Below, piece after piece: positions 54,243 to 62,900 of a stretch of DNA of 64,000 nucleotides (positions are counted from its first letter, which is position 1; every line of letters starts with the position of its first letter). Source of the stretch: JAAFHB01 sp942493325 (lineage in GTDB: Bacteria > Bacteroidota > Bacteroidia > Bacteroidales > Prolixibacteraceae); the NCBI GenBank assembly GCA_942493325.1, contig OW818689.1, positions 6,200,001 to 6,264,000 on the forward strand, in the 5' to 3' direction. The position numbers and the translations under genes were made by a program. Under the pieces are notes generated by a model. That model ran no database searches, was not told where the DNA came from, and saw only the letters and a program-made list of their open reading frames with translations.

Positions 54243-55517
54243 TTAAGGGTGTTTGTATTTCCCGCGGTAATCTCTTTTCATTAATAGCGATGCGGGCTTA
54301 TTATCAATAATTTGATTTTTAGTTTGATCCCACTTCACCAATGACTGCGTGTAATATGAAATCATGGCCAGCTGAACGGTGGCAGTTGACTGGAATGCAT
54401 CTTCCGGAGTACAGGCAATCAAGTTTTTATCTTTGGCTTTAACCGCATTTAAAAAATTCTCCACATGTTTTTCCTGCATCAGGTTGGATGGAAATGGTAA
54501 CTCCTCCCATTTTCCTTCTTTTCCGGCATGGAACAGGACAATTTTCGAATCCTCGGCAAAGAGGGTGGCTTTTTCGCCATGAAAGAATATGCCGTTGTTA
54601 AACTCTTTAACCGCATCACCCGTACCCCAAAGACGGTGTTGCCAGACAACCGGTGCTTTCTTAAAAGCCATATTGGCTGTCAGTGTATCGGGTGTTGTGA
54701 TCTTATTTTTTAATTCAGATATACCTCCCTGAGTATAAAATTCCAGTGGCATCGATTCTCCCATGATCCGGCGGATAATGTCAATATGATGAATACCCCA
54801 GTCAACGAGGTGACCATTCCCGTATTCTTTTTCGAGCCGCCATGCCTTATGACCAATATTTGGCCTGTAGTCGAGTTTGGGTGCCGGGCCGCACCATTCT
54901 TCCCAGTCGAGTGAAGCAGGAGGCGATTGTACGGTCGCGTCCTGTGGGCCTGGAACATAATGTATCTGCGCCGTTATCTGGTGAACAGGTCCGATGGCTC
55001 CATTATCAATGAGTTCTTTCGCCTTTTTGAAGGCATCGCTCTGGCGTCGTTGAAAACCAATCTGCACGATGTTACCAGCCTTTTTTGCTGCATTCACCAT
55101 TGCCAGTCCTTCCGATATTTCGTAAGCGAGCGGCTTTTCACAATAGATATCAAGCCCTTTTTCGCAGGCTGCTATAAACTGCAGCGCATGCCAATGAGGA
55201 GGAGTTCCAATAAAAACGGCTTCCAATCCATCGATATCCAACAATTGCTGGTAATATTTGAATGTTACAGGTCTGGTGCCCTGAAGCTTTGCCACTTCAT
55301 CGGCACTGCTGTTCAAATGTTCAGTATCAACATCACAAATAGCGACAACCTCAACTCCGCCGGCTTTCAGCGCTGCTTTTGTTATGACCATGCCATACCA
55401 GCCGGCACCGATCAATCCGATTTTTAACTTTCGTTCCTGGGGAAAAGCGACATTGAACGAAGCGGCAAAGGCGGCCGTTGTAAGAGAGGCTTTTTTTAAG
55501 AAATTTCTTCTTTCCAT
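54243..55517 (-). CDS. Tat-exported Gfo/Idh/MocA-family oxidoreductase
   Basis: A 424-residue protein with a twin-arginine signal (ERRNFLKKASLTTAAF), so it is exported folded with its cofactor. The Rossmann loop is IGLIGAGWYGMV (about 33-44), YCEKPLAYE (about 131-139) is the Gfo/Idh signature and WGIHHIDIIRRIMG the catalytic region. Exported members oxidise sugar positions in the periplasm and use tightly bound NAD. Together with the two glycosidases it may do oxidation-elimination type glycoside cleavage. Confidence 0.9.
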   Translation of the reverse strand: MERRNFLKKASLTTAAFAASFNVAFPQERKLKIGLIGAGWYGMVITKAALKAGGVEVVAICDVDTEHLNSSADEVAKLQGTRPVTFKYYQQLLDIDGLEAVFIGTPPHWHALQFIAACEKGLDIYCEKPLAYEISEGLAMVNAAKKAGNIVQIGFQRRQSDAFKKAKELIDNGAIGPVHQITAQIHYVPGPQDATVQSPPASLDWEEWCGPAPKLDYRPNIGHKAWRLEKEYGNGHLVDWGIHHIDIIRRIMGESMPLEFYTQGGISELKNKITTPDTLTANMAFKKAPVVWQHRLWGTGDAVKEFNNGIFFHGEKATLFAEDSKIVLFHAGKEGKWEELPFPSNLMQEKHVENFLNAVKAKDKNLIACTPEDAFQSTATVQLAMISYYTQSLVKWDQTKNQIIDNKPASLLMKRDYRGKYKHP

Positions 55518-55550
55518 CTTGCTTCCGGGATTAATTTTTGGGTTTATAAT

Positions 55551-57650
55551 TTAGTTGATAACGCTGTAGTTATAAAGTGCATAACTATTTTTCTCTGCCA
55601 GGTCGAAGGTGATCATGCCATTCGTTCCGACTTTGCCTGAGAAGGATTTTCCTTTGCCGGCGATGGAGGTGCATTTTACCAGAGTACCGGCTTTGAGCCA
55701 TGTTTTCATTTCATATTTTTGGATTTCATTAGCCTCCCTGAAAACAAGAAAATACCCTTTATTTGCCTGAACCGATTGAAAGCCTGTCCAGCTCCTGCCG
55801 GATGGTACATCTCCGATGGGAAAGATATTGCCACTGTGCAAATCGGATTGAATTTTGAGGTACTTTTTGATGACCGGTGCCCCTGTTGTAATGGCTTCGG
55901 GTGGTAATCCCGTGCCTTCGAACCATGCCAGCGGTTGTGCAACCATAGCAATGGCGAAAAGGTAATCGAATGAATAGTTTGCCGGTCCAAAAGGATCACC
56001 CTTGTATTTATCAGCGTTCCGCCATTTATTCAGAAATTCGATCTGAAGTGTTTGAGACGGTACATATTCCGACAACATCCATAGGTTTCGCAGTGTTGTG
56101 TAAGGATAATAGTTCTGCCAGTCGGTGTAGCGATTTTCCAGGAAAAGGTTGCCATATTCATTAAAATAATGGTATCCACCTCTTCGGCCTGCGGTAACAT
56201 CGAGGTTAAAAACAACCTGGTTCTTGGTTTCGGCATTTACTTTCTCCAGGAATTTCCTGAAATTTAGTTCTGCAGTTTTATCAGGAAGGTTAACGCCGTC
56301 GATTTTAAAGGTACGGATACCATATTTATTGAAAAGGCCGATCAGCGCGTCAGCATCCTTCTCCCAATGTTCATTGCTGTTATCCCGGCTTGGGTTAAAC
56401 CAAAGACAAACTTCAATACCCAATTCCTTCCCTTTTTTTACCACAGGTTCGAGACCGTTTGGAAATCTTTCAGCATTTGGCTCCCAATATTTCGGATTGT
56501 TCCAGATTGATTCCAATGACCCTCCTTTGAAGGCTGAATTTGAAGAGCGACCCGATTGCCATCCGTCATCCAGTTGAAGATGGGTAATTCCCAGTTTAGC
56601 TCCGGCTTCGAGTTCTGCAATGGCAAAACTTTCACGGACACGGGTATCCTGTCCCCGATCGCCCCAGGTATTCATCAGCACCATTTCATCCCTTCCCGGT
56701 TTATGCAACCTGATGTTTTTCTGATAATTACGTAAAGCGGATAAGCCATTTTTCTGATCACCGGAATAAATCCCGGTTACGAACCCGTATCCCCTTTTCC
56801 ATTCCCGTTTATCCAGATCAGCGGGGTTGATGCCTGCACCGATTGCCCTGAAAGTTCCAAATTCAGACATGAAATCGCCACCAGGGTAAGCCAGCTGCAC
56901 GTTGGAAGTGGGTGCTTCCTTAAGTATAAACAGCCCATTGTTGTTTACACTATTGTAAGCAAAGAGCAGGTTCCCACGAAAAATATTAGGCCGGTACGAC
57001 AAGGTTTTTACACTGTTTACCAGGGTATTAAACCGATCGGTAATGTCAAAAAACTCAACGGCATTAATTTGCCAGTGTTTCCCCGGCAACTCAAGTTTTT
57101 CGATTACAGGGGTGTTACTTCCCGCATTTCCGGCGGTAAGTTTTTCAAGATTTACCATGTCGGCCATATTTGCTCCTGATTTAAGCCAGGTATTGACTGA
57201 TTCACCCCTGTAATAGAGGTCGCAGGCAATGGCGGCACAATTGGCATAAAGCCGGAATACCCGCTTTATCTCAAGCTTACCGAGTGTATATACGATTTCA
57301 GCTTCCAGATGTTCAGGGGCAATGGCAGTTGCAGCAATTATTTTTGATGAAAACACACCATTGTCAGCTTTTTCCGTTTCCCCCGGTAACGCCAGGTCAG
57401 ACTTTTTACTGTTCATCTGCCATACATTTCCGCTCAACTTGTCGGTTATCGAAAGGGTGATAATATTCCCGTTATTCCACCGATACGAACGGGAGATTTG
57501 GTCGTTTTCGATTGTAAGTAAATCATTTTCAAGCTTAGCAGAATATAATTCATCTGACTTTGATAGGTCTGCCGCGGGCTGTTGTGCCATCGATGACAGG
57601 CAAAAAGCAAAAGCTCCGAACAGAAACAGGAATTGTGAAAAGCGCTTCAT
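55551..57650 (-). CDS. secreted clan GH-D alpha-galactosidase-like enzyme
   Basis: A 699-residue protein with a signal peptide (about 1-22). A beta-sandwich (about 30-300) is followed by the barrel. LQLDDGWQSG (about 358-367), FNPSRDN and FKIDGVNLPD (nucleophile Asp about 452) mark the GH36/GH27 clan. The 33-base gap to the Gfo/Idh gene shows one operon. It is only distantly similar to the GH36 enzyme at the other end, so the pair probably handles two different linkages. Confidence 0.85.
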   Translation of the reverse strand: MKRFSQFLFLFGAFAFCLSSMAQQPAADLSKSDELYSAKLENDLLTIENDQISRSYRWNNGNIITLSITDKLSGNVWQMNSKKSDLALPGETEKADNGVFSSKIIAATAIAPEHLEAEIVYTLGKLEIKRVFRLYANCAAIACDLYYRGESVNTWLKSGANMADMVNLEKLTAGNAGSNTPVIEKLELPGKHWQINAVEFFDITDRFNTLVNSVKTLSYRPNIFRGNLLFAYNSVNNNGLFILKEAPTSNVQLAYPGGDFMSEFGTFRAIGAGINPADLDKREWKRGYGFVTGIYSGDQKNGLSALRNYQKNIRLHKPGRDEMVLMNTWGDRGQDTRVRESFAIAELEAGAKLGITHLQLDDGWQSGRSSNSAFKGGSLESIWNNPKYWEPNAERFPNGLEPVVKKGKELGIEVCLWFNPSRDNSNEHWEKDADALIGLFNKYGIRTFKIDGVNLPDKTAELNFRKFLEKVNAETKNQVVFNLDVTAGRRGGYHYFNEYGNLFLENRYTDWQNYYPYTTLRNLWMLSEYVPSQTLQIEFLNKWRNADKYKGDPFGPANYSFDYLFAIAMVAQPLAWFEGTGLPPEAITTGAPVIKKYLKIQSDLHSGNIFPIGDVPSGRSWTGFQSVQANKGYFLVFREANEIQKYEMKTWLKAGTLVKCTSIAGKGKSFSGKVGTNGMITFDLAEKNSYALYNYSVIN

Positions 57651-58161
57651 ATTAGTTAATTACAGTAATTGATTTAAATCAGAATGGTCATTGAATGGTT
57701 TCATGTGATCTTCTACATAATGTTCTCTTCCACTAGCCCAAATTTAGTTTTATTTATTTACCTGCACAGCTATTATATGAATTTAGAGTGGTCAGTTTTT
57801 AACAAAAAAAGATCGTTACACGGGACTTTTCCAGGGCAACATGATGGATTGTAATCAGATGAGTTTTCCGATTTTTTATATATTAGTAATAAATATAATT
57901 AAGTTGACATATTTGACTGTTTGATCAGGCTCAGTTTAAATCAATCGTTTAAAATATTTTGATGTAAGTTGTTATATATCAGATATATACATAGGATACA
58001 TTTGAAACGCCCACAGTCACATGTAGTTACGGTACTTTTTGCACAAAAATTTATTTAACGAAACATTGTTTAAAGCACGTCGTAAACAATATTGAAAACA
58101 GCATCATTTTCCCTGCATCCAATCTATTTTTTATGTCTAATTTATGATAAACATTTAAAAA
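57651..58161. other. divergent intergenic region with palindromes
   Basis: About 510 bases between two divergent genes, very AT-rich. It has TATATATCAGATATATA (57973-57989, perfect 8+8 palindrome), TACATTTG (57997-58004) that fits a -7 element, and ATTGTTTA (58065-58072) with TAAACAAT (58083-58090). They may be regulatory sites for the hypothetical gene at 58162. No ORF is seen. Confidence 0.4.
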
Positions 58162-58686
58162 ATGAAAACCGAAACACTTAACCAAAAAAGCATTGTTTTT
58201 ATCAGAAGAAAAGAGGAGAGGAGTTCTTTAGAGGCAAGAGGATACTATGAACTTTATAACAAATCCTTTCAGCTGATTGGCAAAATTACCGAAGATTCAG
58301 ACCAGGGTTCATTAACTGAGGTAAAAAGTGTGAAGGGATATTTAAATGAAGAGCATGATGCTGCGGCATATTGTAATTTTGAACCCTCTTTAAAAAGTAA
58401 AATGATTCAACTTAAAAGAAACGAATTACTTGAGTGTAACCGTATTTTCCCGGATAATGCCAATGGTTTTTCGTGTTCTTTTAATTTGGCCGACCTCGGA
58501 AAGAATCCGGTAAAGACAGATGAAGAAAGGGAGGCAGAACTGAAAATCATCAGGGAATGTGGATACCTGGTAAAAGGATTAATTTCATTAATTCTTACCT
58601 TTCTCTTTGCATCGTATGGTGGCTGGTGGTGGATACCCACTATAGCAGCTGCCTGTTATTCATTAAACAGCTTCAGGGAAACCTAA
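58162..58686 (+). CDS. hypothetical membrane-anchored protein
   Basis: A 174-residue protein. The first 130 residues are polar with no recognisable motif; about residues 135-170 form one or two hydrophobic helices (LVKGLISLILTFLFASYGG, WWWIPTIAAACY). It might be a tail-anchored or small sensor protein. It is alone, divergent from the glycosidase operon and convergent with the HPt gene. I do not recognise the family. Confidence 0.6.
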   Translation: MKTETLNQKSIVFIRRKEERSSLEARGYYELYNKSFQLIGKITEDSDQGSLTEVKSVKGYLNEEHDAAAYCNFEPSLKSKMIQLKRNELLECNRIFPDNANGFSCSFNLADLGKNPVKTDEEREAELKIIRECGYLVKGLISLILTFLFASYGGWWWIPTIAAACYSLNSFRET

Positions 58687-58771
58687 AACGGCGATGAAGT
58701 ATACTGGCAGCTGGTCCGGATGATTATAGTATCGATTTATAAATATTCATTAGCCCCGCAATATATCCATA

Positions 58772-59125
58772 TCACGATTTTTCTGAGTTTTGCAGGTAAA
58801 TCTTTAATTCTGAAAGCAGTTCTTTGGTTGTACTCACCAGTTCAGTAAAAATTTCATCAATTCCTTCTTCCGAATTATTTATTGCCAATTCTTCCAACTT
58901 ACGGGTAAGTTCAAGTGCTTTAGGTGCCATATAATTGGCAATCACACTTTTAAAGCTATGTGCGTTAAAAACCAACTTAGTAAAATCTTTGTCTTCGATA
59001 TTTTTTTTCAGGTTACTGATCCTGTCTTCATATTCGTCAATGAAGATACCGATAATCTCTGCGATTATTTCTTTATCATAGTACTGGAAATTCTCATTAA
59101 ACTGATCCCAATCAATTACTGCCAT
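58772..59125 (-). CDS. HPt-domain phosphotransfer protein
   Basis: A 117-residue all-helical protein. VFNAHSFKSVIANYMAPKALELTRKLEELA (written in parts here: AHSFKSVIANYMAP at about 55-68) is the HPt block with the phospho-accepting His and the following Lys. The usual Gly after H-x-x-K is Ser. It would relay phosphate between a hybrid kinase and a response regulator, neither of which is adjacent. It is 122 bases downstream of the PPTase gene on the same strand. Confidence 0.85.
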   Translation of the reverse strand: MAVIDWDQFNENFQYYDKEIIAEIIGIFIDEYEDRISNLKKNIEDKDFTKLVFNAHSFKSVIANYMAPKALELTRKLEELAINNSEEGIDEIFTELVSTTKELLSELKIYLQNSEKS

Positions 59126-59247
59126 ATAAATTAGTGTTTTTGTTTATTTACTGAGTCTTTGAATACAATCTTTTTCGCAAAGATTCGCAATATCGTTATA
59201 ATAATTGTTCGATTGAAATATGTGGCCTGTAATGTTCATGAGTTTAT

Positions 59248-59928
59248 TTAGTATGTCAGCCAAATAGTCTTCAATGGTTTGTTCGTTCTATAAACGATAC
59301 TTCCTGTTTCATTCCCCGGGCATAAAAATGATTTTTGAATTAAATTTAAACGCGAAATATCATTTTTAACGTTTTCGGATACTGTGATTAACGATAAACA
59401 ATCAACCATACCAACGCCGGAAGCTTTTAATAATGCTTCTTTTGATGTCCAGATTTCAACGAACCGTTCCTGATTTTCTCCATTTCTGCAATATTGAGCC
59501 TCGATTTCCGAAAATGCATATTTTACCATCGAAGGCAGATCTTCTGACCCATTCAGTATTTCGATATCGATACCGATTCTCCCTCCAAAGCAAAAGCCGA
59601 GTAAAAAGGCATCATTTGAATGACTAACATTAAAAAATAAATTTGATTCGGACAAATAGAGTTTACCAAACCGTCCTTTTCTGAGTTCAATATCGAATGG
59701 CTTTTTGTTAAGATAGGTGCCCAAAATTAACCGCAAAGTTGCCCTGCACGAAAGCCATGTCCTTTTCTGATGCTTATTTCCAAGTCTCTCAGAATAAGCC
59801 AATTCCTGAGGAGTGAGAATTTCTTTTAAAGCCAGTGAATGTGACTGATAATCAGTTCCATAAACAATTACCAGAGACTCTTGCTCATTCGACAATTCCG
59901 GAATTTTGACTGATTTTACCCAGTTCAT
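59248..59928 (-). CDS. 4'-phosphopantetheinyl transferase
   Basis: A 226-residue Sfp-type enzyme that loads the phosphopantetheine arm onto carrier proteins. The Mg-binding motif is IGIDIEILNG (about 113-122) and the second signature is EIWTSKEALLKASG (about 157-170). It overlaps the NRPS-like gene by 4 bases (ATGA), so it is translationally coupled and very likely activates the carrier domain of that enzyme. Confidence 0.93.
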   Translation of the reverse strand: MNWVKSVKIPELSNEQESLVIVYGTDYQSHSLALKEILTPQELAYSERLGNKHQKRTWLSCRATLRLILGTYLNKKPFDIELRKGRFGKLYLSESNLFFNVSHSNDAFLLGFCFGGRIGIDIEILNGSEDLPSMVKYAFSEIEAQYCRNGENQERFVEIWTSKEALLKASGVGMVDCLSLITVSENVKNDISRLNLIQKSFLCPGNETGSIVYRTNKPLKTIWLTY

Positions 59929-62900
59929 ACGTTCATTCTGATTTTTGCTTCTATTTCAGCCAGTCGTTGATCCAGAACTTCGGCAAAATGCTTATCGTTT
60001 GGTGGCGCAAAAATTAAGGAATGCTCACTGGGTAAAGTGTGGACAACTACACCTTTTTGTGCAAATCTACCCCACCCGTAATCTCCACGATCCGATATAT
60101 AGAATGTCGGTTTGCCGGCTCTGAATAAATCGAGTTGAATAGGTGCCGATGTAATTTTATAGTTTACAAGAGCCTCTGTCATAGCCATCTCCACATTGTC
60201 CGACAAAAACATGGGTTGTCCGTCTTCAATCCTGATTGTCCGCTCTTTTTCTTTCATGATTCCCAGTTTAATTAATCGGAAAATAATGGAGAACCGAATG
60301 CTTTTGTATTTATTTTTCAAAAGCTGTTTCTTCCCATTCATTGGTTCCTTTAAAAGTAACCATGTAACATAGAATGGTTTTATTACAGATATCTTTAGCT
60401 TGAAGAATATTTGTCCCAAAGGCGATTGGATGTGTTTTGCCATCGAAGAAACAGAATCAATAACTCCTGTAAAACCAACTTCATTCCCCTGAGTTGCCAG
60501 TTTTTTAGCCATGTCGAAGGCAATAAATCCACCAAGTGAGAATCCCAGTAGCAGATACGGACCGTTTGGTTGAATTTTTTTGATTTCCTCAATATAGTCA
60601 TCAGCCATTTCTTCAATATCGTTGCTTAACTCTCCATTTCCATCCAGACCTTTTGCCTGAAAAGCATAAATGGGACAATCGTATTTAAGATGATGTTTAA
60701 GGGATTGATAAAGAAGAACATTCAAACCTGCACCATGAATAAGAAAAAGTGGTGTTTTTTTTCCTTTGGGCCGGATTGGTACCAAACACCGCCAGAAGCT
60801 ATCTTTTTTATCGGATGAAAGCAAAGATGCAAATGTGCGTACGGTAGAATTTTGTATTAAGGATGCCAGTGGAATGTTGATTTCTTTGCGTTTTTTCATT
60901 TCAGCCATCAACTGAACAGCTTTTAGTGAATGTCCACCTAAGTCAAAGAAATCATCATCAATTCCCATTGCTTCAACCTTAAGAATTTTCTTCCAAAGGT
61001 CGAGCACAAATTCTTCTGTTTCGTTGGTAGGATTTACTATTTTGTTGCCTGACAGGATCTGTTTTTCCTTTGCAGTGGCGATCAGTCTTTTTTTATCGAC
61101 TTTTCCATTACTGGTTAACGGAATCTCATCGACTTTAATAATCATTTCAGGAACCATATAACCAGGAAGTTTTTTCTTTAATTCATCCCGGATGGCCTGG
61201 GTATTCGTTTCAACATTCTTTACTGTATAAAAGGCATAAAGCGATTTTTCACCTGACGCATTTGCAGAAACAGCAACAACGCAGGTTTCAACTCCATCCA
61301 TGGAACCGATTTGTTGTTCGATTTCGCCTGGCTCAACCCGGAATCCTCTGATTTTAACCTGCGCATCAACACGCCCCTGATAATAGATGATTCCATTTGT
61401 ATTAGCTGTTACAAGATCGCCTGTACAATAACACCTCTGAAAACCTTCATCAGGTGTTTCGAACAATATAAAAGCTTTTTTCTGTTCAGGTTCACGGTTC
61501 AGGTATCCAAGTGCCAGACTTTCGCCGGCTATAATCAATTCACCCGCAACTCCTTCAGGTACTATATGCCGGTTATCGTCTGTAATATATAGTTTATAAC
61601 CCGGCAAAGGCTGACCAATCGGAACTGTTGTTTCCGGTTTGTATCCTGTTTTAATTTCGAATGCAAGTGCAACTACCGTCGTTTCTGTTGGTCCGTAGGT
61701 ATTGAATAATCGATGATTGTATTCCCTTTTGTTCCAAAGGGTTACATCATTTGTGGAGACAGCTTCACCGCCAATGATTACTAATCGCAAACTTTCAGGA
61801 AGTGGACTGCTAAGGTAAATATCTGATTGAATTACCTGTCGCCAAAATGCAGTGGGTAAATCCCAGACCGAAATCTGATGCTGGTGCGAAAAACTCAGCA
61901 ATTCATCGGCCAGCAACATTTCGGCGGTTCGTAAATAGATACCAGCTCCGGAGCAAAATGAGGTGAAAATTTCTTCAATGCTTGCATCAAAAGCAAGGCT
62001 TGAAAACTGTAACACACGGTCTTTGTCTGTGATTTGATACAATCCCAACGCTCCGGAAATGAAATTCGCAAGTGCTTTTCGGGATATTTTTACACCTTTA
62101 GGAACTCCGGTGGAACCACTTGTGTAGATTATATAGGCAATACTATCGGGATTACAGGCTATTTTTAGAGTATTTTCCTGATCTGAGTGATCTATCTCCG
62201 ATACATTCAGAGCCGGGATATTATCAACGAAGTCAGGTATTGCCTGATCGGTCAGAATAAGCGAAACCCTGGAATCGGTACAGAAAAACTTCTTCCGCTC
62301 AGAGGGCATCGTTGGATCGATGGGCAGAAAACTGCCCCCGCATTGCAGGATTGCCATAATTGACACAAAATAATTGTAATTACGATCAATGGCAACGGCA
62401 ACAACCTGGTCAGGAGAAATACCTGTATTCAATAATTTGGCCGATAAGTTCCCGATATCTCTTGCGAATACGCTGTAGGAATAGCTTTTACCTGAATCGA
62501 AAATGGCTGTCTGGTCCGGAAATTTGGCTGCTATGGTAAGAAACTGATCAATAACATCATTTATCATCACAGGCTCACAAACTTTCCGATTAACAGATTT
62601 GGTAATATCCAGTGATTTTGCAGCAGAAACCAAACCGATTCGTTTTACTGGCTGCTCAGGCGATTGAATCAGGTTGCTCAAAAACAGCTCAAAGCTTTCA
62701 GCCAATGAATTAACACCCGGAAATTGGGAATCACCATGTGTGCAATAGCTTATTTCATTCTTTTCTATATTGATAATAATACTATCTTCATTTATATAAT
62801 TTGTTTCAACTGAAGCATTTGATAGAATGATCTCCGGTTGGTCGGAGGCATTGATTCGTAATTCCGGATAACGGATTCTGGTTGATCGTGTGAACGTTTC

